Shown: positions 30,892-40,620 of the stretch, in pieces
How the letters are laid out: every line of letters starts with the position of its first letter
Position numbering within the stretch: position 1 is the stretch's first letter
Origin: Aurantimonas coralicida
GTDB lineage: Bacteria > Pseudomonadota > Alphaproteobacteria > Rhizobiales > Rhizobiaceae
NCBI GenBank assembly: GCA_011050685.1
Contig: DRFF01000106.1
Location: forward strand, 1 to 60,953
DNA length: 60,953 nt
Direction of reading: 5' to 3'
Translations under genes and position numbers: made by a program
Notes under the pieces: generated by a model
Told to the model about the DNA's origin: nothing
Databases searched by the model: none
The model's input: only the letters and a program-made list of their open reading frames with translations

Positions 30892-31039
30892 CGATTGCGG
30901 TCAGTCTGCGAAACTTGCGATCCTAAACGAGCGAACGCCGCTCTTAGCTCCCAGCTGTGACGCGAGCATGGCAGCTTTGGGTTGCGGCGCATGAACCTGC
31001 GGGCCATGGAGCTTGCAGTCACAGAATCGGAAAGCATCG

Positions 31040-32209
31040 ATGCCTGTCAATAACCGAATTGCCGAAACGCAGACCGAGATAGCGGGCTGGCGCCAGCATC
31101 TCCACGCCCGGCCGGAGATCCTCTACGACGTGTTCGAGACGGCGGACTTCGTCGCCGGAAAGCTACGGGCATTCGGCTGCGACGAAGTCATTACCGGCAT
31201 CGGCAAGACCGGCATCGTCGCGCTGGTGCATGGTCGCGGCGGCGCCGGAGGCCCGATGATCGGACTGAGGGCCGACATGGACGCGCTGCCGATCGTGGAG
31301 GAAACCGGCGTCGAATACGCGTCCCGGACCCCAGGTGCCATGCACGCCTGCGGTCATGACGGCCACATGGCAATGCTTCTGGGCGCTACCCGCAGCCTCT
31401 GCGAGACGCGCGCCTTCGACGGCACAGTGGCGGTGATCTTCCAGCCGGCCGAGGAAGGCGGGGCCGGCGGCAAGGCGATGCTCGACGACGGCCTCTTCCA
31501 GCGTTTCCCGATCGCCAAGGTCTACGGCATGCACAACCTGCCGGGCATGCCGGTCGGCCAGTTCGGCATGCGGCATGGCGCCACCATGGCGTCGACCGAT
31601 GAATTCGCCATCACGATCGAGGGGCGCGGCGGGCACGCTGCCCTGCCCCATCGCACCATCGACCCGATTCTCATCGGCGCGGCACTTGTGCAGGGTCTCC
31701 AGGCGATCGCCGCCCGCAATGCCGACCCGTTGAAATCGATGGTGGTTTCGGTGACGCAGTTTCACGCCGGCTTCGCCCACAACATCATACCGGACACGGC
31801 GGTCGTTTCCGGGACGGTGCGCGCGCTCGACAAGGGTCTGAGAGATTTCGCCGAGCAGCGCATCCACGAGATCGCGCGCGGCATTTGTGCCGCGCACGGC
31901 GCCACCGCCGCGATTGCCTATGATCGGAATTACCCGATTACGGTGAATGATTCGGCGGAGGCGGATTTCTGCGCCGATATCGCCCGAGAGATCGTCGGCG
32001 CGGACAATGTCAATGCCGACGCTGAGCCGATGATGGCCGGCGAGGATTTCTCCTACATGCTGGAGGAAAAGCCGGGGGCCTATGTGTTCATCGGCAACGG
32101 CAACAGCGCCAGCCTCCACAATCCCGCCTACGATTTCGCCGACACGGCGATCGCATTCGGCGCAAGCTACTGGCAGCGCCTGGCCGAACGGGCGCTCGAT
32201 CGGCTGTGA
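31040..32209 (+). CDS. M20-family amidohydrolase (hippurate hydrolase-like)
   Basis: A 389-residue zinc-dependent amidohydrolase. Metal-binding HACGHDGHMAMLLGA, FQPAEEGGAGGKAML with the catalytic Glu pair, TIEGRGGHAALPHRTIDP in the lid or dimerisation domain, and MMAGEDFSYMLE with the last ligand are all visible. Substrates in this family are N-acyl amino acids, hippurate or indole-acetyl amides. ATG 31040 follows GGAAAG. It stands alone between the divergent carboxypeptidase and the Crp-like regulator. Host gene with normal composition. Confidence 0.9.
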   Translation: MPVNNRIAETQTEIAGWRQHLHARPEILYDVFETADFVAGKLRAFGCDEVITGIGKTGIVALVHGRGGAGGPMIGLRADMDALPIVEETGVEYASRTPGAMHACGHDGHMAMLLGATRSLCETRAFDGTVAVIFQPAEEGGAGGKAMLDDGLFQRFPIAKVYGMHNLPGMPVGQFGMRHGATMASTDEFAITIEGRGGHAALPHRTIDPILIGAALVQGLQAIAARNADPLKSMVVSVTQFHAGFAHNIIPDTAVVSGTVRALDKGLRDFAEQRIHEIARGICAAHGATAAIAYDRNYPITVNDSAEADFCADIAREIVGADNVNADAEPMMAGEDFSYMLEEKPGAYVFIGNGNSASLHNPAYDFADTAIAFGASYWQRLAERALDRL

Positions 32210-32337
32210 GGCGGCCTCGCCGTCACGGCTACGATGTTTGTCGGCCCTGCGCCGGACCGACGTGCTAGCTATGGCGCCGCAGGCTGCGAAGGCACGGCCG
32301 ACGCAGAGGTTCGCAGTGTTGCGGGGAGAATCGACCA

Positions 32338-33096
32338 TTGGCGGATGCGGCACAGAGGGTTCTGATACGGCGCCTCGATCTAGTGGCCGATCTCAATGAC
32401 GATGACCGGGAGGCGCTGGCCCGGCTGCCAATCCTGGTCAGGGAGGTGGGTGCGGGGGTCGATATCGTCAGCGAAGGTCAGCACGTCACGCAATGCTGCA
32501 TCCTGATCGACGGTTTTACGCACCGTTATCGCCACACCTTCGAGGGCAAGCGGCAGATCATTGCGTTTCACGTGCCGGGGGACATTCCCGACCTCCACAG
32601 CCTGCATATCAACATCATGGACCACAGCTTCGCGGCGACAACGCGATCACTGATCGGCTTCGTATCGCATGAGGCCGTCTGGTCGCTGTGCGTGTCACAT
32701 CCGAACATCGCGGCGGCGCTATGGCTTGAGACGTTGATCGACGGCGCAATCTTCCGTGAATGGATCGTGGGACTGGGTCGCCTGTCTGGCACAAGCCGTA
32801 CGGCACATCTTCTATGCGAACTCGCGATGCGGTTGCGATCCGTGGGGCTGTCACCCGAAAACGTCTACCGTATTCCGCTGACCCAGCATGAACTGGCCGA
32901 CGCGCTTGGCCTGACCGTCGTGACGGTCAATCGCGTGCTGCAGGAACTGAAACTCAAAGGGCTGATCGAGCGCGAGCGCTCACGCATGGTGATCAAGAAC
33001 TGGCCGGCCCTGGCACGGATCGGCGAGTTCAACGCCGATTATCTTCACTTTCGTATAGGTGTCGATATGGCCAGTGGAGACCTGCCCGCGACCTGA
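32338..33096 (+). CDS. Crp/Fnr-family transcriptional regulator
   Basis: A 252-residue regulator. The N-terminal cyclic-nucleotide-binding-type beta barrel (VREVGAGVDIVSEGQHVTQCCILIDGFTHRYRHTFEGKRQIIAFHVPGDIPDLHS) is followed by the long dimer helix and winged HTH (LTQHELADALGLTVVTVNRVLQELKLKGLIE). It lacks the Cys cluster of true Fnr. The start appears to be TTG 32338; no in-frame ATG fits the domain. Signal unknown. It lies upstream of carD but separated by 460 bases. Confidence 0.85.
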   Translation: MADAAQRVLIRRLDLVADLNDDDREALARLPILVREVGAGVDIVSEGQHVTQCCILIDGFTHRYRHTFEGKRQIIAFHVPGDIPDLHSLHINIMDHSFAATTRSLIGFVSHEAVWSLCVSHPNIAAALWLETLIDGAIFREWIVGLGRLSGTSRTAHLLCELAMRLRSVGLSPENVYRIPLTQHELADALGLTVVTVNRVLQELKLKGLIERERSRMVIKNWPALARIGEFNADYLHFRIGVDMASGDLPAT

Positions 33097-33556
33097 CATG
33101 CCACGGGATGTCCCCTACCGCTGACGGAAACGGCCCTTCCAGATACGGGGCGCTCGGGGCACAGGAGACCACGGCCGGTCATGGGCGGCGGAACGATTCG
33201 CCTGATTCGCAGGCGGTCGCGATGCTGCGCCGCACGAAGAACGCTTAAACGCCCAAAAACCTTGAATTTTTCGCCAGAACAGTGTAGTGTGGAAAAACAG
33301 TCGGGCGTTGTGGCCGCGAGGCCACGCCATCTCGCCCCGTGGGTCTTTCCGAAAGGTCGCTCCCTCATCCTCTTGAACACCACGGCTGCGCAACACCGGA
33401 TGGTTTGCGCGGAACCCGTGAGGATGCGAACGACCTGAACCCAACGACTGCGGTCCGATCGGTTTCCGAAGGACCCGTGCAATCGGCGGCGCCAGCGTCG
33501 TCACCCGTGTCTAGCCGCTGGCGTGGCCAGGCACAACAGGGAGTTATAAAAAGCGT
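33097..33556. other. 460-base stretch without a supported gene
   Basis: Several short ORFs exist on both strands (33181-33438, 33115-33504) but none has coding character or a ribosome site. The stretch presumably holds the carD promoter; a GGGAG occurs about 17 bases before the carD start. A GGAAC at 33190 lacks the CGTT partner of an EcfG promoter. Nothing else is recognised. Confidence 0.5.
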
Positions 33557-34210
33557 ATGAGCAGTCAGAAGAAGACATTAACCCGCCAGGGCTTCAAGAC
33601 CGGCGAGAGCATCGTCTATCCGGCTCACGGCGTGGGCCAGATCGTCGCAATCGAGGAACAGGAAGTCGCGGGCATGAAGCTCGAGCTGTTCGTCATCGAC
33701 TTCGAGAAGGACAAGATGCGCCTGAAGGTGCCGGTCGCCAAGGCCGAGTCTGTGGGCATGCGCAAACTCTCCGAAACGGATTTCGTCGAGCGTTCGCTGA
33801 AGGTCGTGCAGGGACGCGCCCGGGTCAAGAAGACCATGTGGAGCCGTCGTGCCCAGGAATACGATGCGAAGATCAATTCCGGCGATTTGATTCAGATCGC
33901 CGAAGTGGTGCGCGATCTTTACCGCGCGGAGAGCCAGCCGGAGCAGTCCTACTCCGAACGCCAGCTCTACGAGGCCGCGCTCGGCCGGATGGCGCGCGAA
34001 CTCGCCGCCGTCAACGAGGTGTCCGAGACGGAAGCGGTTCGCCTGATCGAGACCAACCTCAACAAGGGTCCGAAGCGTCTCAGCAAGGCGGAAGCAGAAG
34101 CCGAAGCAGAAGCCGAAGCGAACGAGGCCGTTTCCGACGCCAACGGAGAGGCCACCGCGGCCACGCCGGCGACCGACAACAGTGAGACCGAACAGGTAAA
34201 AGCCGCCTGA
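33557..34210 (+). CDS. carD: CarD-family transcription factor
   Basis: A 217-residue CarD/CdnL protein. The N-terminal RNA-polymerase-binding Tudor-like domain (FKTGESIVYPAHGVGQIVAIEEQEVAGMKLELFVIDF) precedes the helical DNA-binding domain (KKTMWSRRAQEYDAKINSGDLIQIAEVVRDLYRA). The tail has a short Lys/Ala/Glu repeat (KAEAEAEAEAEANEA). It stabilises open promoter complexes, notably at rRNA promoters, and is widely conserved in alphaproteobacteria. It is followed by a strong hairpin at 34277 and then rpoH2. Confidence 0.92.
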   Translation: MSSQKKTLTRQGFKTGESIVYPAHGVGQIVAIEEQEVAGMKLELFVIDFEKDKMRLKVPVAKAESVGMRKLSETDFVERSLKVVQGRARVKKTMWSRRAQEYDAKINSGDLIQIAEVVRDLYRAESQPEQSYSERQLYEAALGRMARELAAVNEVSETEAVRLIETNLNKGPKRLSKAEAEAEAEAEANEAVSDANGEATAATPATDNSETEQVKAA

Positions 34211-34276
34211 CACGCGATCGATTGGCCTGATCTCGGCACAACGAAAGTTGCGCCGTCAGGCCCCTGTCCGACATCC

Positions 34277-34314
34277 AATGAGGCCGGCCGCTCGAACAGA
34301 GGGCCGGCCTCATT
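34277..34314. terminator. Hairpin after carD
   Basis: AATGAGGCCGGCC (34277-34289) pairs with GGCCGGCCTCATT (34302-34314), a 13-bp perfect stem with a 12-base loop. There is no U-run, so it may act as a Rho-independent-like or 3'-stabilising structure. Confidence 0.6.
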
Positions 34315-34524
34315 CGTTCGCGCGGCTGGGCCCGCGCCTTCGACAAGCCTGCTGCGCGGTTCGTTGTCGCCCGGATGGAAGATTTTCGTGATGGCGGCTT
34401 GCCAGCGACCGCCCGATTGCGCATGATGGATTGAGGCTCATCATGATTTGCGACCTCGGATCGCGCCTGATCTTGCCCTCAGACCTTTTCCCTCTACATT
34501 CCCTCTAAAAAGTTTTCCCCTCCG

Positions 34525-34549
34525 GGAACGTTTGCGGGCGATGTGCGTT
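34525..34549 (+). promoter_or_regulatory. EcfG-type (general stress) promoter of rpoH2
   Basis: GGAAC (34525-34529), 16 bases, CGTT (34546-34549), the alphaproteobacterial general-stress sigma (EcfG) consensus, about 80 bases before the rpoH2 start. Known: rpoH2 belongs to the EcfG or RpoE stress regulons in several alphaproteobacteria. Confidence 0.75.
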
Positions 34550-34630
34550 TTGCACAGACCAGGCGCGGATTCCCAAACAGCTTCGCGCAACAGGCTCAAG
34601 AGCCTCGAAAGCTTGACTGGAGGGTAAAAA

Positions 34631-35497
34631 ATGAAATCCCAATCCGCTGGCCGCACCTTGATCCGCGCAGCGATGTCCGCGCCCTACCTCCAACGGGAGG
34701 AAGAGTACGATCTCGCCGTCCGCTGGAAAGAGCAGCACGATCAGGAAGCGCTTCACAAGATTACGTCCGCCCATATGCGGCTGGTCATCTCCATGGCCTC
34801 GAAATTTCGGCACTTCGGACTCGCCATGAGCGACCTCATCCAGGAAGGCCATGTCGGCCTCCTGGAGGCGGCCGCGCGCTTCGAGCCGGAACGCGAGGTC
34901 CGGTTTTCGACCTATGCGACATGGTGGATCCGCGCCTCGATCCAAGACTACATCCTGCGCAACTGGTCGATCGTCCGTGGCGGCACCTCGTCGGCGCAAA
35001 AGGCGCTCTTCTTCAACCTTCGCCGGTTGCGCGCACGGTTGAGCCAAGGCTCCGAGAGCCTGACCGGCGTGGCCATGTACCGCGAGATCGCGACGGCGCT
35101 GAAGGTTTCGGAAGGCGACGTGGCCTTGATGGATTCCCGCCTCTCCGGGCCGGATTCCTCACTCAACGCGCCGTTGATGGAGGACGAGTCGGGCAGCGCC
35201 GATCGTCAGGACTTCCTGGTGTCCAACGACCCCCTGCCCGATCAAATGGTTTCCGACTCGATCGACGACGAGCGCCGTGTCACCTGGCTGAACAGCGCCC
35301 TGAATGTCCTGTCCGACCGTGAGCTGAAGATCATTCGCGAGCGCCGCCTGCAGGATGACGGTGCCACGCTGGAAGCGCTGGGCCTCAAGCTCGGAATTTC
35401 CAAGGAGCGTGTGCGACAGATCGAGACGCGGGCGCTGGAAAAGCTGAGGGCTGCGTTGCTGGAGACGAATGCGGATCGGGCCGCTTACGTCAGCTGA
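34631..35497 (+). CDS. rpoH2: RNA polymerase sigma factor RpoH2
   Basis: A 288-residue sigma-32-type factor. Region 2 (HMRLVISMASKFRHFGLAMSDLIQEGHVGLLEAAARFEPEREVRFSTYATWWIRASIQDYIL) and region 4 (LGLKLGISKERVRQIETRALEKLRAALLE) are complete, with the RpoH-box-like ALFFNLRRLRARL in between. The combination with an EcfG-type promoter and divergence from classic RpoH favours the RpoH2 branch (oxidative and photo-oxidative stress). It sits next to a phytochrome pair, consistent with light or stress responses, but is transcribed separately. Confidence 0.88.
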   Translation: MKSQSAGRTLIRAAMSAPYLQREEEYDLAVRWKEQHDQEALHKITSAHMRLVISMASKFRHFGLAMSDLIQEGHVGLLEAAARFEPEREVRFSTYATWWIRASIQDYILRNWSIVRGGTSSAQKALFFNLRRLRARLSQGSESLTGVAMYREIATALKVSEGDVALMDSRLSGPDSSLNAPLMEDESGSADRQDFLVSNDPLPDQMVSDSIDDERRVTWLNSALNVLSDRELKIIRERRLQDDGATLEALGLKLGISKERVRQIETRALEKLRAALLETNADRAAYVS

Positions 35498-35778
35498 GTC
35501 AGCCCACCTGACGAGACGTGCCGCGGGGCCGCCGGAAGGTGGCCCTTTGGTTTTTTCGAGCGCAGCTCCGGCGTCGGCACGAGGCCGGCCACGCCATCTA
35601 CGACCTGTGGCAAGCGGTAACAACGCCTGACAGCCTCGCCGAGCGCGCACCGCCACGACAGGCACGAGCAACAGCCTGCGGACACGAACGACAATTGCCG
35701 CGCCTCTGCGTTTGCGGCTAGGGTTGACGTTACGCCGCCATAAGCTCACTCCCAGCCGGACGATGACCCGAATGCAAA

Positions 35779-36432
35779 ATGACTGATGCCGCGCTCGCAA
35801 GCCCCCTGGACGGGCCATCCGACGGACGCCTGTCAGCCCCTTCGTTGAGACAATTGCTGCGCTCCGGAACCACGGTTCGCCATGCTGCCCTCGACCGGAT
35901 TTTCGCGGGCATGACGGAAGCCTCGGATCCCGACCTCTATCAACGTTTCATCGCCATGAATCATGCGGCGCACTCGGCCCTGGAACCGCTTCTCGACGGA
36001 CATGCGGGACTCGACGCGACGATCGGCTCGAACTTGCGGACGATCCTTCTGCCGGCGCTGGCATCGGACATGCGGCAAATGGGATTGCATCCGGCCGCCA
36101 CGATCCCCTTCCCCGTTTGCCCCGTCGGGCTCCCGGAGGCAGCGGGCATCGCCTATGTACTCGATGGGTCGCGGCTCGGAGCCCGGTTCATCCATCGCGA
36201 TTTCCTGGCACGCGGCCTCGCTCGGCGATGGCCGGGAATTTCGACCGCCTATCTGGAAGCGGCGGCACTCGCCGACGGTTTCCGGGATCGGATGAACGAC
36301 CTGTCGGTGGCCATATGCGCCGCACCCAGTCGCGCCCGCGCGCTCGCAGCCGCGAATGCCGCTTTCGCCCTGTTTGAGGCCGCCATCGCCGGCTTCCCAC
36401 ACCCATCCGAAGACGGGAACGTCCCATCGTGA
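35779..36432 (+). CDS. bphO: Biliverdin-producing heme oxygenase
   Basis: A 217-residue bacterial heme oxygenase that converts heme to biliverdin, CO and iron. The proximal heme His lies in SGTTVRHAALDRIF, and LPEAAGIAYVLDGSRLGARFI is the distal-helix G-rich segment (GSRLGA) of BphO proteins. It overlaps bphP by four bases (GTGA), so its product can supply the chromophore directly. The start is not certain at the base level. Standard length for the family. Confidence 0.88.
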   Translation: MTDAALASPLDGPSDGRLSAPSLRQLLRSGTTVRHAALDRIFAGMTEASDPDLYQRFIAMNHAAHSALEPLLDGHAGLDATIGSNLRTILLPALASDMRQMGLHPAATIPFPVCPVGLPEAAGIAYVLDGSRLGARFIHRDFLARGLARRWPGISTAYLEAAALADGFRDRMNDLSVAICAAPSRARALAAANAAFALFEAAIAGFPHPSEDGNVPS

Positions 36433-39035
36433 CCACCAACTCCGCTGTTCCGATTCAGGTCGATCTGTCGAACTGCGATCGCGAGCCCATTCATCTGCTG
36501 GGTCGCATCCAGGAGTTCGGCTTTCTGATCGCGGTCACCACCGACTGGATGGTCCGGCACGCGTCGGTCAACATCGGCGATTTCGTCGGCAAATCGGCGG
36601 ACGAGCTGCTCGGCGAGCCGCTCCTCACCATCTTCCCAGAATCGACGATTCACGCGGTGCGGGGACGCCTGCAGGTGCTGTCGAGCAATGACGGATCAGA
36701 GCGGCTCTTCGCGATCGATGTGTTGGAGAACGGACAGTATTTCGATGTCGCTATCCACCGATCAGGCGATTCGATCGTGTTGGAGATGGAGCCGGCCTCC
36801 GCGCGACGCTCGGCCGATTCCGGCGCGCTCGTCAAAGCAATGATACTGCGCATCCAGAAAGCGCCCGATCTGGAAACGCTCTATCGCGAATGCGTACGAC
36901 AATTGCGGGCCGTCACCGGGTTCGACCGGGTCATGCTGTATCGATTTCATGATGACGGTGCCGGTGCTGTCATCGCCGAATCGGTGCGTGGCGGCTACGA
37001 GACGTTTCTCGGCCTCCATTATCCGGCAAGCGATATTCCGCAGCAGGCGCGCGCGCTTTATATCCGTAATCAGATCCGCATCATCGCCAATGTCGATGCC
37101 GAACCGGTTGCGATCACGCCCGCCCTCAGCCCCGAGGGGCGACCGCTGGATCTTTCGCTCTCGTTGCTGCGGGCGGTTTCGCCGATCCACGTCGAATACC
37201 TGAAGAACATGGGGGTTTCGGCCTCCATGTCGATCTCGATCGTGATCGACGGCAAGCTGTGGGGCCTGTTCGCGCTGCATCACTACGCGGCGCGGCACCT
37301 GCCCATGGAGTTGCGAAGCGCCATCGAACTCTTTGGCCAGATGGCCTCCTTCGTTATCGAGGGCCGGATCCACAGGGAGCGGCGTGAGGCCGACGAGGCC
37401 GCGCGCAATCTCCACGATCGCTACATCGGCAAACTCGTCGCGACGACGCCCTCGATCACGGCGCTCGCCGACCATGCCGACGAGTGGCGCGACTTCATCG
37501 CCTGCGACGGGCTGGCGGTCTGGGCGGAGGACGAGGCCCGAACCTTCGGTCAATGCCCGAACCTGCAGGAAATCGCCGAACTCGCGCGGTTCCTCAACCG
37601 TGCCTCCGCCAGCAAGGTCTATGCGAGCGACCGGCTGGGCGAGGTCTCTCCTGACGCCGTTGCTTTTGCCGATCGGGCGGCCGGCATGCTGGCGATCCCG
37701 CTTTCCCGCAGGCCGCGGGATTATCTTCTTTTCTTCCGCAAGGAGATCGTCCAGACCGTCAGCTGGGCTGGCAATCCCACCAAGAAGCAGACTGTGATGG
37801 GGCCGAACGGGCCAAGGCTGACCCCACGCGAGAGCTTCGAGGTGTGGAAGGAGTCAGTGGTCGGCAGGAGTAGTAGCTGGACGGAGTCGGAGCTGAAGCG
37901 GGCGGAGGCTCTGCGGGTTTCACTTCTGGAAGTGCTGTTGCATTTCAACGAGGAAAACGAGCGCCACCGCGACCTTGCCACCCAGCATCAGGAATTCGTC
38001 ATCGCCGAACTCAACCACCGGGTTCGCAACATTCTCAGCCTGATCCGCGCCTTGGTCGGGCAAAGCCAGGCGGGAGCCGCTTCGGTCGAGGAGTTCGGCG
38101 GCATCATTGGCGGGCGCATCCAAGCGCTGGCGCGAGCCCACGACCAGATCACCCGCCAAACCTACGTCGCCCAAAGACTGGGCGACATCATCCAGACCGA
38201 AGTGCAGGCCTATGTCGGGCGAAGCACCGGCCGCGTTCATCTCGAGGGGCCGGATATCTTTATTGAGGCGAATGCCTTTTCCACTCTGGCGCTGGTGTTC
38301 CACGAAATGGTCACCAATTCTGCAAAATACGGCGCACTCTCCGATCCGAATGGGGTCGTGCGCGCCGGCTGGACGATCGCGGCAGACGGCTCCTGCGCGC
38401 TTCGCTGGCACGAGAGCGAGGGGCCGGTGGTCTCGCCGCCCACGCGCCGCGGCTTCGGCTCGACGATCATCGAGCGCGCGATTCCCCACGATCTCGGCGG
38501 CGAGGCCGAGGTAGCTTACCCAGAGTCAGGTCTGACCGCACGCTTTCTGTTCCCGGCTTCGGCCTTCCACCTGGACAGTGGCGACCGGAAAACCCCGAGC
38601 GAGGCGACACCACAGTCGAAAGCGTCCCCGACGAGCGGGACCGTGACGTTGGACGGCTTGAGTTGCCTGATCGTCGAGGACAGCGTCATCATTGCGCTCG
38701 ACACCGAGCAATTGCTGCTCGACAATGGCATGGAAAAGGTCTTCACGGCCGCCAACCTTGCCGAGGCCCGCCAGCTCATCGAGACCGAAACTTTCGATGT
38801 GGCGCTGCTCGACGTCAATCTCGGCGCTGAAACCAGCTTTTCCCTGATCGGACCGCTCAACCGCAAAAACATCCCCTTCGTCTTCGTCACCGGCTACGGG
38901 GAGCGACTGGAATTGCCCGAAGACAACCCTCCCGAAGTCGAGGCTATCCGCAAGCCATTCGCCGGACATGAGGTGGTGGAGGCGATCGCACGCGCCGCCG
39001 CGCGTCGCAAGGACGAGCGAGGAGCGCGAGCCTAA
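36429..39035 (+). CDS. bphP: Bacteriophytochrome with HWE histidine kinase and receiver domain
   Basis: An 868-residue light sensor. PAS domain with the biliverdin-linking Cys (LSNCDREPIHLLGRIQEFG, C16), GAF with YPASDIPQQARALY, PHY with the tongue motif TPRESFEVWKE, then an HWE kinase (ELNHRVRNILSLIRALVGQ, FHEMVTNSAKYGALSD and the WHE signature LRWHESEG). A C-terminal receiver (LIVEDSVII, phospho-acceptor in ALLDVNLG, VFVTGYGE, IRKPF) completes it. GTG start. It is red/far-red responsive by family knowledge. Its output partner is not in the window. Confidence 0.93.
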   Translation: MTTNSAVPIQVDLSNCDREPIHLLGRIQEFGFLIAVTTDWMVRHASVNIGDFVGKSADELLGEPLLTIFPESTIHAVRGRLQVLSSNDGSERLFAIDVLENGQYFDVAIHRSGDSIVLEMEPASARRSADSGALVKAMILRIQKAPDLETLYRECVRQLRAVTGFDRVMLYRFHDDGAGAVIAESVRGGYETFLGLHYPASDIPQQARALYIRNQIRIIANVDAEPVAITPALSPEGRPLDLSLSLLRAVSPIHVEYLKNMGVSASMSISIVIDGKLWGLFALHHYAARHLPMELRSAIELFGQMASFVIEGRIHRERREADEAARNLHDRYIGKLVATTPSITALADHADEWRDFIACDGLAVWAEDEARTFGQCPNLQEIAELARFLNRASASKVYASDRLGEVSPDAVAFADRAAGMLAIPLSRRPRDYLLFFRKEIVQTVSWAGNPTKKQTVMGPNGPRLTPRESFEVWKESVVGRSSSWTESELKRAEALRVSLLEVLLHFNEENERHRDLATQHQEFVIAELNHRVRNILSLIRALVGQSQAGAASVEEFGGIIGGRIQALARAHDQITRQTYVAQRLGDIIQTEVQAYVGRSTGRVHLEGPDIFIEANAFSTLALVFHEMVTNSAKYGALSDPNGVVRAGWTIAADGSCALRWHESEGPVVSPPTRRGFGSTIIERAIPHDLGGEAEVAYPESGLTARFLFPASAFHLDSGDRKTPSEATPQSKASPTSGTVTLDGLSCLIVEDSVIIALDTEQLLLDNGMEKVFTAANLAEARQLIETETFDVALLDVNLGAETSFSLIGPLNRKNIPFVFVTGYGERLELPEDNPPEVEAIRKPFAGHEVVEAIARAAARRKDERGARA

Positions 39036-39044
39036 TAAGAAGGG

Positions 39045-39079
39045 GATTGAATTTTTCCGGGGTATGGAAAAATTCAATC
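39045..39079. repeat. 14-bp perfect inverted repeat after bphP
   Basis: GATTGAATTTTTCC (39045-39058) and GGAAAAATTCAATC (39066-39079) separated by seven bases, 10 bases after the bphP stop. Probably a transcript end structure, although it is A/T-rich and lacks a U-run. Confidence 0.55.
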
Positions 39080-39141
39080 GATTAGACTAAGCAGATCGCG
39101 TGCGCGGCCGATGTCGGCCCTCCGCGACAGAAAGACGAGCG

Positions 39142-40620
39142 ATGTCCAGCCAGATCATACCCGTCGAGCCATTCGACTATGTCGTTTTCGGCGGCAATGG
39201 TGACCTTGCCGAGCGCAAGTTGCTGCCGGCCCTTTACCATCGCGATCATGATGGCCAGGTACCCGACGCCTCGCGCATCATTGGCGCGTCCCGCAGCGAG
39301 ATATCCGACGAGGATTACCGCGCCTTCGCCCGCCAGGCCCTCGCCAAGCATGTCGACGCCGCGGACATGCACCAGGTATCGGTCGACCGCTTCCTGTCGC
39401 GGCTCCACTACCGCAAGGTCGACGCGCGCGCCGACGAAGGCTGGGACGACTTGCGCGCCCTGCTCGACGAGGCGGGAGAAGACCGCGTTCGGGCGTTCTA
39501 TCTGGCCGTCGGTCCTTCGCTGTTCGCCGACTTCGCCAGGCAGATCGGCGAAAGGGGCCTGTCGAGTGCGAACATGCGGCTCGTCGTCGAGAAACCGGTC
39601 GGCCGCGATCTGAAATCGGCCTGCGAACTCAACCGCATCATCGCCGATCACTTCACCGAGGAGCAGGTCTTCCGCATCGACCACTATCTCGGCAAGGAGA
39701 CCGTGCAGAACCTGATGGTGCTGCGGTTCGCCAACGCGCTCTACGAGCCGATCTGGAATTCGGCGCATATCGACCATGTGCAGATCACCGTCGCCGAATC
39801 GGTCGGCCTGGAAGGCCGCGCCGGCTATTACGACAAGTCGGGCGCGTTGCGGGACATGGTGCAGAACCATATCGTCCAGCTGATGTGCCTGGTCGCGCTC
39901 GAGCCGCCCTCGGCTCTCGACGCCGATGCGCTCCGCGACGAAAAACTGAAGGTGTTGCGCGCGCTGCGCCCGATCGACGCCTCGAATGTCGAAAGCCGCA
40001 CCGTACGGGGCCAGTACAAGGCGGGCGCCTCCGATGGAGGCGCGGTCAAGGGCTATCTCGACGATCTCGGCAATGGCGAGAGCAACACCGAAACCTTCGT
40101 CGCGATCAAGGCCGAGATCAACAATTGGCGCTGGGCCGGCGTGCCGTTCTATCTGCGCACCGGCAAGCGGCTCTCGGAACGCATGTCGGAAATCGTCGTC
40201 ACCTTCCGGCCGATCCCGCATTCGATCTTCGCCGGAGCCGCCGGCAATATCGTCCAGAACCAGCTGGTCATGCGCCTGCAGCCCAACGAGGGCGTCAAGC
40301 AATGGCTGATGATCAAGGACCCTGGCCCGGGTGGCATGCGGCTACGCCATGTGCCGCTGGACATGAGCTTTGCCGAGTCGTTTCGTGTGCGCAATCCGGA
40401 CGCCTACGAACGGTTGCTGATGGACGTCATCCGCGGCAACCAGACGCTGTTCATGCGGCGCGACGAGGTCGAGGCCGCCTGGAAGTGGGTCGACCCGATT
40501 CTCGATGCCTGGGAGGAGAAGGGCATGAAGCCGCAGGGTTACACCGCCGGCACATGGGGGCCGTCCTCCGGCGTCGCACTGATCGAACGCGACGGGCGCA
40601 CCTGGCACGAGCCCGATTGA
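39142..40620 (+). CDS. zwf: Glucose-6-phosphate 1-dehydrogenase
   Basis: A 492-residue Zwf that oxidises glucose-6-phosphate with NAD(P)+, the entry to the Entner-Doudoroff route. N-terminal Rossmann motif FDYVVFGGNGDLAERKLLPALYHRD and the active-site block FRIDHYLGKETVQNLMVLRFAN are present. ATG 39142 is chosen because the family starts about nine residues before the Rossmann strand. It is coupled to pgl by a one-base overlap. No frameshift is seen. Confidence 0.95.
   Translation: MSSQIIPVEPFDYVVFGGNGDLAERKLLPALYHRDHDGQVPDASRIIGASRSEISDEDYRAFARQALAKHVDAADMHQVSVDRFLSRLHYRKVDARADEGWDDLRALLDEAGEDRVRAFYLAVGPSLFADFARQIGERGLSSANMRLVVEKPVGRDLKSACELNRIIADHFTEEQVFRIDHYLGKETVQNLMVLRFANALYEPIWNSAHIDHVQITVAESVGLEGRAGYYDKSGALRDMVQNHIVQLMCLVALEPPSALDADALRDEKLKVLRALRPIDASNVESRTVRGQYKAGASDGGAVKGYLDDLGNGESNTETFVAIKAEINNWRWAGVPFYLRTGKRLSERMSEIVVTFRPIPHSIFAGAAGNIVQNQLVMRLQPNEGVKQWLMIKDPGPGGMRLRHVPLDMSFAESFRVRNPDAYERLLMDVIRGNQTLFMRRDEVEAAWKWVDPILDAWEEKGMKPQGYTAGTWGPSSGVALIERDGRTWHEPD

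Noticed and set aside
33190-33220. EcfG-type promoter before carD
   Set aside because: GGAAC is present, but no CGTT occurs at a 16-17 base spacing.
39045-39079. Mobile-element terminal repeat after bphP
   Set aside because: The 14-bp halves are only seven bases apart and no transposase is nearby; a transcript-end hairpin is simpler.
39885-40619. Long upstream extension of pgl
   Set aside because: It overlaps zwf completely in another frame; the recognised Pgl sequence begins at 40620.
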